Of a DNA stretch of 64,000 bases, positions 1-8,539 are shown one piece after another. The notes beneath the pieces are model-generated. The model saw only the letters and a program-made list of their open reading frames with translations, was not told where the DNA came from and did not search any database. Within the stretch, counting starts at the first letter, position 1. Each line of letters opens with the position of its first letter. Source of the stretch: GCA-2699445 sp032127075 (lineage in GTDB: Bacteria; Actinomycetota; Actinomycetes; S36-B12; GCA-2699445); the NCBI GenBank assembly GCA_032127075.1, contig JAQAZZ010000008.1:20314-84313 (forward strand), in the 5' to 3' direction. The position numbers and the translations under genes were made by a program.

Positions 1-1
1 G

Positions 2-403
2 ACAGGAGGCTTGAGCTGGGCGCCGCTGGTCCTGTTCCTGATTGTGTTCTTCTGGACCCCGCCCCACTACTGGCCGCTGTCCATGCGGTACCGCGAGGAC
101 TACGCGGCCGCGAACGTGCCGATGCTGCCGGTCGTGGAAGAGAACGGCGTCGTGGCGCGGCGCATCGTGCGATATTCGTGGGCCATGGTCGCGGCGTCGT
201 TGCTGTTGATCCCGGTCGCCCCGATGGGGTGGTTCTACGCTGTCGCCGCTGTTGTCCTGGGTGTGGCATTTCTGGCGGAAGCCTACGGGCTGCGCCGGCG
301 GGTGGGCAGCGCCCGCCTTCGACCGATGCGGCTGTTCCACGGCTCGATCACCTACTTGTCGCTGCTCTTCCTCGCGGTGGGGATCGACCCCTTCCTCACC
401 TGA
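2..403 (+). CDS. ctaB: Protoheme IX farnesyltransferase (heme O synthase), C-terminal part
   Basis: The 5' end lies outside the window; about 133 C-terminal residues remain. CtaB is a membrane prenyltransferase that adds a farnesyl group to heme B to make heme O, the precursor of heme A for cytochrome oxidase. The fragment shows the family segment FWTPPHYWPLSMRYREDYA followed by the conserved VPMLPVV stretch and then hydrophobic helices. It converges on ctaA, the next enzyme in the pathway, with a hairpin between them. That arrangement is common in actinobacteria. No start can be chosen here. Confidence 0.93.
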   Translation, partial: TGGLSWAPLVLFLIVFFWTPPHYWPLSMRYREDYAAANVPMLPVVEENGVVARRIVRYSWAMVAASLLLIPVAPMGWFYAVAAVVLGVAFLAEAYGLRRRVGSARLRPMRLFHGSITYLSLLFLAVGIDPFLT

Positions 404-498
404 GCGGCCGCTGTTGCGGCGACGGAACGGCGATGGAACATGTGAAGCCGCCCTCGGTGCCGCGCCTCATCGCGGCGTCGGCGGAGGGGGCGTGGGTG

Positions 499-515
499 CT
501 TCGGCAACGCCGAAG
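499..515. terminator. Hairpin between convergent ctaB and ctaA
   Basis: CTTCGGC (499-505), loop AAC, GCCGAAG (509-515) form a perfect 7-bp stem in the 121-bp gap between the two stop codons. It could end transcription from either side. There is no clear T-run, which is usual in G+C-rich genomes. Confidence 0.5.
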
Positions 516-524
516 GTGGCAGTT

Positions 525-1526
525 CTAGGACGCGGGCGAAGACTGCAGTTCCGCACCGCGGCTTCGCCCCGGTTCCCCGCCGGGTTCGGCGGAGCCTCGC
601 CGGCGCAGCGACATCCGCAGCCGCAGGACGCCGATCCATATCAGGCAGGCGAGCAGCATGTGGACCGCGACGGCCAGCCACGGCAGCCCCGTGAAAAGCT
701 GCAGGTAGCCCACGGCGCCGTTGGCGACTGTGATCACGGCCAGCAGCCACGCCCGTCGCCGGGCCTGGAGCGGTGCCGCCACCAGGTGCAGCGCCAAGAC
801 CAGGCCGACCAGCAGCCCGACGAACAGGAACACGGTGTCGGCGTGAATCCACGCAGCCACCCGTTGGTCGATCCCGAACCGGTGGCTGACGTCGGCGTCG
901 CCGGAGTTCGGGCCGCTGCCGGTCACCACCGTCCCCAGGGTGATGATGACCAACGCCAGGAGGACCAAGGCGTCGCTCAGACGGCGCAACTCGGCGCGGA
1001 CCAGCGGTGTGACCGGCTGATCGCCGTCATCGCGGGCGCGCTCCACAAGCACGGTTGTCCCGGCGATGATGGCTATCGACAGCAGGAAGTGGCCGGCCAC
1101 GACGGCCGGGTGGAGGCCCGTCAGCACAGTGATGCCCCCCAGGACGGCCTGCGCCAGTGTGCCGATGAAGGGGACGGCTGCCAGCAGCAGCAGGGGGCGC
1201 CGGGCAGCGCCGCCGGACGACCTGACCCGCTTCGCCCACGCCAGGGCGCCGACTACCGCCGCAAGCGCCAGCGCCGCGAGCACGAAGGTGAGGGTCCGGT
1301 TGCCGAACTCCACGAGTTTGTGCCACGACTCCTCCTGTCGGGAGGTGGGGAGCAGCGACCCGTCGACACACTCCGGCCACGTCGGACAGCCCAGACCCGA
1401 TCCCGTCAACCGGACCAAGCCGCCGGTGACCACGATTCCCACCTGTGCCACGAGATTGGCCCGGAAGATGTTCAGCAACCACCGCGGCGCCGCACCGTGG
1501 TGGACCAAGGGTCGCGTTTCGGTCAC
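525..1526 (-). CDS. ctaA: Heme A synthase (COX15/CtaA family)
   Basis: Integral membrane oxidase of 333 aa that converts heme O to heme A for cytochrome c oxidase. It has the CtaA layout: about eight membrane segments, the cysteine pair in GCPTWPEC (C47, C53), the SWHKLVEFGNR motif around H69, and further heme-ligand type histidines in HPAVVAGHF, HRFGIDQRVAAWIH and the last helix (HMLLACLIW). Its ATG overlaps the stop of the upstream phosphatase gene by 4 bp (ATGA), so it is the last gene of a four-gene minus-strand operon. It converges on ctaB. Confidence 0.93.
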   Translation of the reverse strand: MTETRPLVHHGAAPRWLLNIFRANLVAQVGIVVTGGLVRLTGSGLGCPTWPECVDGSLLPTSRQEESWHKLVEFGNRTLTFVLAALALAAVVGALAWAKRVRSSGGAARRPLLLLAAVPFIGTLAQAVLGGITVLTGLHPAVVAGHFLLSIAIIAGTTVLVERARDDGDQPVTPLVRAELRRLSDALVLLALVIITLGTVVTGSGPNSGDADVSHRFGIDQRVAAWIHADTVFLFVGLLVGLVLALHLVAAPLQARRRAWLLAVITVANGAVGYLQLFTGLPWLAVAVHMLLACLIWIGVLRLRMSLRRRGSAEPGGEPGRSRGAELQSSPAS

Positions 1527-2338
1527 GGATCCAGGGTACGCGGGACGGGTCGGGCCTTCGCCGCCGCGCCGACCAGCAGTCGCCGCGCGAGCCGTTCCCG
1601 GAAGTCAGCGGGCAGGCCGAGACCGGACGTCAGGTATCGATCGAGGGAGCCGAACTCGGCAGCCATCGCGGCCAGTGACGCTTCGAGGTACTCGGGGAAG
1701 ACGGCCAGCGCCACATCGAGGCCGGAAACATCGCCCCCTTCTGCTTCGACCAGTTCACGGTACGGCGCGAACAACGCGGCGACTTCGGGGCCGCTGGCCA
1801 GGTAGTCGGACATCACATCGTCGATATCCACGTTCAGGCTGAGCAGCACCAGCGCCGCGACCCAGCCTGTCCGGTCCTTGCCTGCCGTGCAGTGGATCAG
1901 GACCGGTCCGGCGGCGGGTTCGGCAAGGTCCACGAGCAGGCGACCCGTCTCGCGGCGCGAGCTGGACAGGGTGACGAACGACCGGTACCCGTGCAGGAAG
2001 ATCGCGCGCAGGTCGCGCGCAGTGACGTTGCGCTCCTGCGGTGAGAGGGCTGCTGTGGCGATCCGGCCCAGGGTCGCCGGTCCATCCTCCGGTTCGTCGG
2101 CGAGGAGGTCGGCTGTCCTGACGCGACTGGCCGCGGGTACCGCCGCCGGTCGGTGCTCCCGCTCGGCTGCGGTACGCAGGTCGTAGACGTCGCTCACCGC
2201 CAGGGCGTCGAGTGCCGCGGCGTGAGCGGGCTCGGTCGGTGCGGCCGAGCGGAACAGGAGTCCGCTGGCGACGGCCGCACCGGAGCGGGTGCGGATGCCG
2301 CCGAGGTCACGTCCGTTGGGCAGCGCGGCGATGCTCAC
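1523..2338 (-). CDS. Tyrosine-protein phosphatase-like (Y_phosphatase3 type)
   Basis: A 271-aa cytosolic protein with the cysteine phosphatase P-loop HCTAGKDRTG (C150 nucleophile, R156) and the N-terminal NGRDLGGIRT motif of the actinobacterial/fungal SIW14-like tyrosine/serine phosphatases. The family removes phosphate from Tyr/Ser or phosphoinositides; the substrate here is unknown. I chose the GTG at 2338 because it overlaps the permease stop as GTGA and begins just before NGRDLGG; the long open frame upstream is a shadow of the permease. The stop overlaps ctaA by 4 bp. No functional link to heme A synthesis is evident beyond the shared operon. Confidence 0.85.
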   Translation of the reverse strand: MSIAALPNGRDLGGIRTRSGAAVASGLLFRSAAPTEPAHAAALDALAVSDVYDLRTAAEREHRPAAVPAASRVRTADLLADEPEDGPATLGRIATAALSPQERNVTARDLRAIFLHGYRSFVTLSSSRRETGRLLVDLAEPAAGPVLIHCTAGKDRTGWVAALVLLSLNVDIDDVMSDYLASGPEVAALFAPYRELVEAEGGDVSGLDVALAVFPEYLEASLAAMAAEFGSLDRYLTSGLGLPADFRERLARRLLVGAAAKARPVPRTLDP

Positions 2339-3111
2339 GATGTCCAGCGGAACCAGCGGTGCACCACGCCGGCACCCGCCCCGGCCCAGGCGAGGAGCAC
2401 GAGGCAGGACGCCGCGACCGATCCGAGATCCACGCTGGTGGACATGGCCGACCGGAGCCCGTCGGCGAGGGCTGCGGACGGCAGCACGGAGATGAACGCC
2501 GCCCACGGGCCGGGGAGGCTGCTGGTGGGGATGATCACTCCGCCGGCGAGCAGCAGAAGCACGTACACCGCGTTGGCCGCCGCCAGAGTCGCCTCGGCCC
2601 GCAGGATTCCCGCCAGCGCCAGCCCGAGGGCCGCGAACGCCAGCGTACCCAGCGCCAGGACGGGGACCGCTGCGATGGCCGTGCCGGAGGTGCGCCAGCC
2701 GAGCAGCAGCGCGACGGCACCGATCACCGAGATCTGCAGGACCTGGATCCCGAGCACCGCGAGCGACTTGGCCAACAGCAGGCCGGTGCGGGACAGCGGC
2801 GTCGTCCCCAGGAACTTGATGGCCTCGGAGCGCCTGTCGAATCCGGTGCTGATCGCCAATGCGGTGAAGGCGCTGGACATGACCGCCAGCGCGATGACTC
2901 CCGGCACCAGGATGTCGAGGCGGTCGGCCCGGGTCTGCACACCGAGGGAGACGAAACTGGTCAGCGACAGGCCCACCAGCAGGACGACGGGAATGACCAG
3001 GGTCAGCAGGATCTGCTCCCCGTTGGCCATCATCAGACGCCATTCCAACCCGGCCTGGGACGTGACGATCCGCGCCGGGGCGGCGGTCCCGCCGCGGGCG
3101 GCGATGCTCAT
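2335..3111 (-). CDS. ABC-2 type transporter permease
   Basis: A 258-aa hydrophobic protein with about six membrane segments and the ABC-2 pattern of helices flanking a cytoplasmic loop (FLGTTPLSRTGLLLAKSLA). It pairs with the ATPase encoded immediately upstream, whose stop overlaps its ATG by 4 bp. Together they should form an exporter with one ATPase and one permease type; the substrate cannot be read from the sequence. The ATG at 3111 is preferred over the longer open frame because it sits in the ATGA junction. Permeases of this type next to ctaA/ctaB are frequent in actinobacteria. Confidence 0.85.
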   Translation of the reverse strand: MSIAARGGTAAPARIVTSQAGLEWRLMMANGEQILLTLVIPVVLLVGLSLTSFVSLGVQTRADRLDILVPGVIALAVMSSAFTALAISTGFDRRSEAIKFLGTTPLSRTGLLLAKSLAVLGIQVLQISVIGAVALLLGWRTSGTAIAAVPVLALGTLAFAALGLALAGILRAEATLAAANAVYVLLLLAGGVIIPTSSLPGPWAAFISVLPSAALADGLRSAMSTSVDLGSVAASCLVLLAWAGAGAGVVHRWFRWTS

Positions 3112-4046
3112 CGTGCCACCTCCCTGGCCGGGGACGTGAGGTCGAGGAACACCTGTTCCAGGTTGCGCTGCGACACCGTCAACTCCTCGGCGAGGACGCC
3201 GCGCTCTGCGCACCACGCCGTCACCGCGGCGAGTGTCGCCGGCGCGATATCGGAACCAGAGAGCCGATAGCGCCCCGGCAGGTCCTCGCTGAGTTCGAAG
3301 CCGCCCGGCAGGGCCCGTAGGAGCGCAGCCCGTTCCAGGTGGGGTGCGGCGCGGAACCGCAGCGTCTGGCCAGCGGGATCGGCGGTGAGGTCCGCGGTGG
3401 TCCCGCTGGCAACGCACCGGCCCCGGTCCACGATGACGATCCACTCCGAAAGCCGTTCCGCCTCTTCCAGGGAGTGGGTGGACAGCGCAACCGAGGTCCC
3501 ACTGTTCCGCAGTTGCTCGATCAGCTCCCAGATCTGCCTGCGGGTACCGGGGTCCAGTCCGGAGCTGGGTTCGTCCAGGATCGCCAGCCTCGGTCGCCCG
3601 ACGATCGCGCAGGCGAGTTTCACGCGCTGCTGCTCACCGCCGCTCATCCGCCGGTAGGGCGTGCGGCCGATTCGGTCCAACTGGACCCGCTGGAGCAGGT
3701 CCGGCACCGGCATCGGGTTGCGGTAGAACTTCGCCACATGCCCCACGGCCTGTGCAGCGCTCGCCCCGGACCACACCCCGCCGCGCTGCAGCATGACACC
3801 GACATCGGCCCGTGCTGCTGCATCGGCACGCCAGGGATTGCGGGCGAGTACCGATACCCGGCCGGAGTCCGGGGGCTGCAGACCGGCGCAGATCTCCAGC
3901 GCCGTGGTCTTTCCTGCGCCGTTGGGTCCCAGGATCGCGGTGATGCGGCCGTCGGGCACCGCCAGGGTCAACCCATCGAGTGCGACGGTGTCGCCGTAGG
4001 CCTTGCGGACGTCCGTGAGATCCACGGCGGGTTGACGAGGTGTCAC
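3108..4046 (-). CDS. ABC transporter ATP-binding protein
   Basis: A 312-aa ATPase with Walker A GPNGAGKT (residues 40-47), signature MSGGEQQRVKLA, Walker B LAILDEPSSGLD and the H-loop ALSTHS, then a C-terminal region of about 90 aa typical of DrrA-like ABC-2 exporters. It powers the permease encoded next. I chose the GTG at 4046 rather than the ATG at 4130 because a TACACT -10 box ends exactly six bases before this GTG, which gives a leaderless mRNA and would put the ATG upstream of the transcription start. It is first in the operon ending with ctaA, and divergent from sufR. Confidence 0.85.
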   Translation of the reverse strand: MTPRQPAVDLTDVRKAYGDTVALDGLTLAVPDGRITAILGPNGAGKTTALEICAGLQPPDSGRVSVLARNPWRADAAARADVGVMLQRGGVWSGASAAQAVGHVAKFYRNPMPVPDLLQRVQLDRIGRTPYRRMSGGEQQRVKLACAIVGRPRLAILDEPSSGLDPGTRRQIWELIEQLRNSGTSVALSTHSLEEAERLSEWIVIVDRGRCVASGTTADLTADPAGQTLRFRAAPHLERAALLRALPGGFELSEDLPGRYRLSGSDIAPATLAAVTAWCAERGVLAEELTVSQRNLEQVFLDLTSPAREVAR

Positions 4047-4052
4047 CGGATC

Positions 4053-4058
4053 AGTGTA
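4053..4058 (-). promoter_or_regulatory. -10 box, leaderless promoter of ABC ATPase
   Basis: TACACT on the minus strand, then six bases, then the GTG at 4046. Transcription would start at or next to the start codon. Confidence 0.6.
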
Positions 4059-4157
4059 CGTAGCGCCGGACGGTGCGGCAGCCTCGCTCGACGTCGAACT
4101 GTCTCGACGGGCGCCGGTGGCGAGAATCACTCTGGCAGCCCCTTTTGCGCCGCCGGG

Positions 4158-4163
4158 TATTTA
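4158..4163 (+). promoter_or_regulatory. Candidate -10 box for sufR operon
   Basis: TATTTA, the only A/T-rich hexamer near the start. It would put the transcription start around 4170, about 9 nt before the sufR GTG and inside the proposed SufR operator. No clear -35 is seen. Confidence 0.4.
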
Positions 4164-4165
4164 GG

Positions 4166-4179
4166 CAACAATGGTGTTG
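4166..4179 (+). promoter_or_regulatory. SufR operator candidate, CAAC-N6-GTTG
   Basis: CAAC (4166-4169), six bases, GTTG (4176-4179). As I recall, this is the dyad described for Streptomyces SufR. The inner bases extend it to CAACA-N4-TGTTG. Its last base is the G of the sufR GTG start codon, so a bound repressor would cover the transcription start and the start codon of the whole SUF operon. Confidence 0.65.
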
Positions 4180-4913
4180 TGAAAATACCGACCCAAGCCA
4201 GCCGCCGGGTGGCAAGGTCGCTGCTGGTGGATGGTCCGGCCACTGCCCCGGAGTTGGCCGAGAGGCTGGACATGACGCCTGCGGGGGTGCGGCGGCACCT
4301 GGACACCCTCCTTGCAGACGAGCTCATCGAATCGGGCGAGCGACCCGCCTTCGGGCCGTCGCCGTCGCGCGGCCGCGGTCGGCCGCCGCGGGTCTACTCC
4401 ATCGCAGAGGCGGGTCGGGAGTTCTTCGAACGCGGCTACGACGACCTTGCGGTGTCGGCGCTGCGCTTCCTGCGCGAAAGCGGCGGCGACGAGGCGGTGG
4501 CCCTGTTCGCCGCCAAGCGTGCGGATGGGATGGAGCAGCGCTACCTTCCGCTGCTGCGCGAAGCAGCGTCGGTGCCGGAACGGGCGAGGCGGTTGGCAGC
4601 GGCGCTCGACGGCGACGGGTTCGCGGCGTCGGTGTCCCAGCCGCAGGCCACACCCGCCGCCGGCGGGGCTGCCGCGGCCCTGCAGATCTGCCAGCACAAC
4701 TGCCCCGTGTCCCACGTCGCCGCGGAGTTCCCCGAACTGTGCCGGGCCGAGACCGACGCCTTCGCCCGGTTGCTCGGCACCAACGCGACCCGCATCGCCA
4801 CGATCGCCCACGGCGACGGTATCTGCACGGCCGTGGTGTCCGGCACCGCTGTCGACGCCCACGACGAGTCTGCCGCCGTTCGACGACGACCCGAGGAGAG
4901 GATCACGTCATGA
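4179..4913 (+). CDS. sufR: SUF operon transcriptional regulator SufR
   Basis: A 244-aa winged-helix repressor. The HTH lies at about residues 10-55 (ATAPELAERLDMTPAGVRRHLDTL), followed by the basic wing RGRGRPPRVY. The C-terminal part carries C171, C175, C188 and C216 (ICQHNCPVSHVAAEFPELC), the pattern that binds a Fe-S cluster in SufR and lets it sense cluster or iron status. I start it at GTG 4179, where the homologous N-terminus begins; it overlaps the CAAC-N6-GTTG operator, which points to autorepression. It heads the SUF operon, and its stop overlaps the sufB ATG by 4 bp. Confidence 0.93.
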   Translation: MKIPTQASRRVARSLLVDGPATAPELAERLDMTPAGVRRHLDTLLADELIESGERPAFGPSPSRGRGRPPRVYSIAEAGREFFERGYDDLAVSALRFLRESGGDEAVALFAAKRADGMEQRYLPLLREAASVPERARRLAAALDGDGFAASVSQPQATPAAGGAAAALQICQHNCPVSHVAAEFPELCRAETDAFARLLGTNATRIATIAHGDGICTAVVSGTAVDAHDESAAVRRRPEERITS

Positions 4914-6319
4914 CCAACCCCGCCGACCAGCTTGAAGGTCTCGGCACGTATGAGTACGGCTGGAGCGACACTGACGCCGCCGGCGCCATTGCCCGCCGCG
5001 GCCTCAACGAGGATGTCGTCCGCGACATCAGTGCCAAGAAGGACGAGCCGCAATGGATGCTCGATCTGCGGCTGAAGGGGCTGCGCCTGTTCGAGAAGCA
5101 GCCGATGCCCGCCTGGGGCGCTGATCTGTCGGGCATCGACTTCGACACGATCAAATACTTCGTGCGCTCCACCGAGAAGCAGGCGGCTTCTTGGGAGGAT
5201 CTGCCCGAGGACATCAAGAACACCTACGACAGGCTCGGCATCCCCGAGGCGGAGAAGCAGCGCCTCGTCGCAGGCGTGGCCGCGCAATATGAGAGCGAAG
5301 TGGTCTATCACAAGATCCGGGAGGACCTCGAGGAGCAGGGAGTCATCTTCCTCGACACCGACACCGCGCTGAAAGAGCACGAAGACGTCTTCAAGGAGTA
5401 TTTCGCCTCGGTGATCCCCGCAGGGGACAACAAGTTCGCCGCGCTCAACACCGCCGTATGGTCCGGCGGGTCGTTCATCTACGTGCCCAAGAACGTGCAC
5501 GTGGAGATCCCGCTGCAGGCGTACTTCCGCATCAACACCGAGAACATGGGCCAGTTCGAGCGCACCCTGATCATCGTCGACGAGGGTGCCTACGTGCACT
5601 ACGTCGAAGGGTGCACCGCGCCGATCTACAGCACCGACTCGCTGCACTCCGCAGTCGTGGAGATCATTGTCCGCGACGGTGCCCGGTGCCGCTACACCAC
5701 GATCCAGAACTGGTCCACCAACGTGTACAACCTGGTGACCAAGCGGGCCCAGGCGCATAGGGGCGCCACCATGGAATGGGTGGACGGCAACCTCGGTTCC
5801 AAAGTCACCATGAAATACCCGGCTGTCTGGCTGATGGGGGAGCACGCCAAGGGCGAGACCCTCTCAGTCGCCTTCGCCGGGCCGGGCCAGCACCAGGACG
5901 CAGGCTCGAAGATGGTCCACGCGGCGCCGAACACGTCGTCGTCGATCGTCAGCAAGTCGGTGGCCCGCGGTGGCGGCCGCTCGTCCTACCGCGGCCTCGT
6001 CCAGGTGCAGAACAACGCCACCGGGTCGGCCAGCACAGTGCGCTGCGACGCGCTGCTGGTCGACGACATCAGCCGGTCGGACACCTACCCCTACAACGAC
6101 ATCCGCACCGACGACGTCTCCATGGGCCATGAGGCCACTGTGAGCCGCGTCAGCGAGGATCAGCTCTTCTACCTGCAATCCCGCGGCATTCCGGAGGACG
6201 AGGCCATGGCGATGATCGTGCGCGGCTTCATCGAGCCGATCGCGCGGGAGCTGCCGATGGAATACGCCCTCGAGCTCAACCGGTTGATCGAGATGCAGAT
6301 GGAAGGGGCCGTCGGATGA
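4910..6319 (+). CDS. sufB: Fe-S cluster assembly scaffold protein SufB
   Basis: A 469-aa subunit of the SufBCD scaffold on which Fe-S clusters are built in the cytosol. It has the SufB beta-helix core with conserved segments KYFVRSTE, TAVWSGGSFIYVPKNV, YVHYVEGCTAP, the CRYTTIQNWS block and the C-terminal EDQLFYLQSRGIPEDEA. The ATG at 4910 sits in an ATGA overlap with sufR and is preceded by GAGGAG. The sequence continues uninterrupted, with no intein such as some mycobacterial SufB proteins carry. sufD follows with a 4-bp overlap. Confidence 0.97.
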   Translation: MTNPADQLEGLGTYEYGWSDTDAAGAIARRGLNEDVVRDISAKKDEPQWMLDLRLKGLRLFEKQPMPAWGADLSGIDFDTIKYFVRSTEKQAASWEDLPEDIKNTYDRLGIPEAEKQRLVAGVAAQYESEVVYHKIREDLEEQGVIFLDTDTALKEHEDVFKEYFASVIPAGDNKFAALNTAVWSGGSFIYVPKNVHVEIPLQAYFRINTENMGQFERTLIIVDEGAYVHYVEGCTAPIYSTDSLHSAVVEIIVRDGARCRYTTIQNWSTNVYNLVTKRAQAHRGATMEWVDGNLGSKVTMKYPAVWLMGEHAKGETLSVAFAGPGQHQDAGSKMVHAAPNTSSSIVSKSVARGGGRSSYRGLVQVQNNATGSASTVRCDALLVDDISRSDTYPYNDIRTDDVSMGHEATVSRVSEDQLFYLQSRGIPEDEAMAMIVRGFIEPIARELPMEYALELNRLIEMQMEGAVG

Positions 6320-7443
6320 CCGTCCCCGCAACCGATCTCGGTCCCCGGCTCTCATCGTTCGACCCAGCGGCCTTCGAGATCCCCTCGGGCCGGGAGGAGG
6401 CTTGGCGTTTCACCCCCATGCGCCGCCTGCGCGGCCTCCATGTCGAAGCCAAGTCCCGTGGCGGGGTCGCCTACCTGCCTGGGGCGGAATCAGCCGATCA
6501 CGTGGCGGTCGTGGGCCGCGACGACCCCGCCCTCGCACTGGCCGCACCGCCCACGGATCGCGTATCGGCGCTGGCCTGGTCCGCTTTCGACTCCGCGGCG
6601 GTGATCTCGGTGGGGCCCCGGGAGACTCTCGCGGCACCCGTCGTGCTGACTGTGCGGGCTGAGGGCGGCGAACATAGCTTCGGCCACGTGATCGTCGACG
6701 CCGGACCGGAATCGGTGTCCACGGTCGTGATCGACCACACCGGAGCGGGGGCCTACGCCGGCGACACCACGGTGCATGTCGCCGACGGCGCCCGCGCGAC
6801 TGTGGCGGTCCTGCAGCAGATGGACGACGACGCAGTCCTGGTGGGCAATGTTCGCGCGAGCCTGGGGCGTGACTCGTCGTTGCGCTGCGTGGCGGTCACC
6901 CTCGGCGGGGACGTGGTCCGGCTGAACACGTCAGTGGCCTACACCGCCCCGGGCGGGGAAGCGGAGTTGCTGGGGGCCTTCTTCGCCACGTCCGGCCAGC
7001 ACCAGGAGCATCGGCTCTTCGTCGACCATTCCGTGCCCGACTGCGCCAGCGAGGTGACCTACAAGGGCGCCCTGGCAGGAGCGAAGACCCACACGGTGTG
7101 GGTGGGTGATGTGCTCATCCGCGCGGCCGCCACCGGCACCAGCACGTACGAGACCAACCGCAACCTGGTGCTGACCCATGGGGCGCGCGCCGATTCGGTG
7201 CCGAACCTGGAGATCGAGACCGGGGAAGTGGTCGGGGCCGGGCACGCCGCAGCCACCGGGAGGTTCGACGACGAGCAGCTGTTCTATCTGCAGTCCCGGG
7301 GCATCCCCGCGGACGAGGCGCGGCGCCTGGTCGTCCGCGGTTTCTTCGCTGACATCGTCCGTCGCATCGGCGTGGCCGAGGTCGAGGCGCCGTTGATCGC
7401 GGCCGTGGATCGGGAGTTGTCCGCGATCGGAGCGGGCTCATGA
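6316..7443 (+). CDS. sufD: Fe-S cluster assembly protein SufD
   Basis: A 375-aa paralogue of SufB that pairs with it and with SufC in the SufBC2D complex and helps deliver iron. It shares the beta-helix architecture and the C-terminal signature DDEQLFYLQSRGIPADEARRLVVRGFF, and starts with a REEAWRFTPMRRL motif typical of SufD. ATGA overlaps join it to sufB upstream and to the Rieske gene downstream. Confidence 0.95.
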   Translation: MTVPATDLGPRLSSFDPAAFEIPSGREEAWRFTPMRRLRGLHVEAKSRGGVAYLPGAESADHVAVVGRDDPALALAAPPTDRVSALAWSAFDSAAVISVGPRETLAAPVVLTVRAEGGEHSFGHVIVDAGPESVSTVVIDHTGAGAYAGDTTVHVADGARATVAVLQQMDDDAVLVGNVRASLGRDSSLRCVAVTLGGDVVRLNTSVAYTAPGGEAELLGAFFATSGQHQEHRLFVDHSVPDCASEVTYKGALAGAKTHTVWVGDVLIRAAATGTSTYETNRNLVLTHGARADSVPNLEIETGEVVGAGHAAATGRFDDEQLFYLQSRGIPADEARRLVVRGFFADIVRRIGVAEVEAPLIAAVDRELSAIGAGS

Positions 7444-7784
7444 GCCGATATGTGCCCGTGTGTGCGCTCGCCGACCTGGAAGAGCGCCAACCCAAGGCGG
7501 TCAGCGTGCAGGGCGATCCGGTGGTCGTCGTGCGTATCGGCGACGACGTGTTCGCGGTGTCGGACATCTGCTCGCACGCCGAGATCCCGCTGAGCGAGGG
7601 GACAGTGGACGCCGAAGGGTCGATCTCCTGCTGGCTGCACGGGTCCCGTTTCGACCTGCGCACCGGCGAGCCCGACGAGCCCCCGGCATGGGAGCCCATC
7701 GACGTCTACCCGACCACCCTGACAGAACAACACGGAGTCCAGATGGTGGCAGTGTCGCCGCCGCAAACGGAGAGGCAAGCATGA
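7440..7784 (+). CDS. Rieske-type [2Fe-2S] ferredoxin in the SUF operon
   Basis: A 114-aa protein with both halves of the Rieske cluster site: C-S-H (C44, H46) and C-W-L-H (C64, H67). It resembles the small ferredoxin components of non-heme iron dioxygenases. Its place between sufD and sufC, with 4-bp overlaps on both sides, is conserved in many actinobacterial SUF operons. That suggests an electron-transfer role in cluster assembly, for example in sulfur or iron reduction, but this is an inference from position. Confidence 0.92.
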   Translation: MSRYVPVCALADLEERQPKAVSVQGDPVVVVRIGDDVFAVSDICSHAEIPLSEGTVDAEGSISCWLHGSRFDLRTGEPDEPPAWEPIDVYPTTLTEQHGVQMVAVSPPQTERQA

Positions 7785-8539
7785 CCACCCTGCAGATCGA
7801 AGACCTGCACGTCAGCGTCGAGTCCGACGGCGAATCCCGCGAAATCCTCAAAGGAGTCGACCTCACGGTGTCGTCCGGGCGGACCCACGCCATCATGGGG
7901 CCCAATGGATCGGGCAAGTCGACGCTCGCCTACGCGATCGCCGGGCATCCCAAGTACACCGTCACCTCTGGCCGAGTCCTGCTCGATGGGCAGGACCTGC
8001 TGGAGATGACCATCGACGAACGGGCCCTGGCCGGGCTCTTCCTCGCGATGCAGTATCCCGTCGAGGTCCCCGGTGTGTCGATGTCCAACTTCCTGCGCAC
8101 CTCGGCGACCGCTGTGCGCGGCGAGGCGCCCAAACTGCGCATGTGGCTCAAGGAGATGCGAGGGGCCATGTCCGACCTGGCCATCGACCCGGCTTTCGCG
8201 GAGCGCAACGTCAACGAAGGCTTCAGCGGCGGGGAGCGCAAACGTGCGGAGATCCTGCAACTGGAGTTGCTGAAGCCGAAGATGGCGATCCTGGACGAGA
8301 CGGACTCCGGCCTCGACGTGGACGCGCTGCGCGTCGTGTCCGCCGGCGTCAACCGCGTCCGGGCCACCGGGGACACCGGGGTGATTCTGATCACCCACTT
8401 CACCCGGATCCTGCGGTATGTGCAGCCCGACTTCGTCCACGTCTTCTTCGACGGCCGCATCATCGCCGAGGGCGGCCCGGAACTGGCCGACCAGATCGAG
8501 GCCGACGGCTACGAGCAGTACACCCGGGAGAGCGTCTGA
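7781..8539 (+). CDS. sufC: Fe-S cluster assembly ATPase SufC
   Basis: A 252-aa ABC-type ATPase without membrane partners that drives SufBD. Walker A GPNGSGKS is at 40-47; the SufC-specific signature FSGGERKRAEILQ and Walker B MAILDETDSGLDVDAL follow, then the H-loop VILITHFTRIL. The ATG at 7781 overlaps the Rieske stop by 4 bp. The sufS start overlaps its stop as TGATG. Confidence 0.97.
   Translation: MTTLQIEDLHVSVESDGESREILKGVDLTVSSGRTHAIMGPNGSGKSTLAYAIAGHPKYTVTSGRVLLDGQDLLEMTIDERALAGLFLAMQYPVEVPGVSMSNFLRTSATAVRGEAPKLRMWLKEMRGAMSDLAIDPAFAERNVNEGFSGGERKRAEILQLELLKPKMAILDETDSGLDVDALRVVSAGVNRVRATGDTGVILITHFTRILRYVQPDFVHVFFDGRIIAEGGPELADQIEADGYEQYTRESV

Noticed and set aside
252..1805. 517-codon plus-strand frame across ctaB end and ctaA
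   Set aside because: It crosses the ctaB stop region and runs antisense to ctaA and the phosphatase; the composition is Gln/Arg/His-rich noise.
4171..4182. ATG GTG TTG TGA mini-frame overlapping the sufR start
   Set aside because: Only three codons. An upstream-ORF role is possible in principle but it is more simply part of the SufR dyad.
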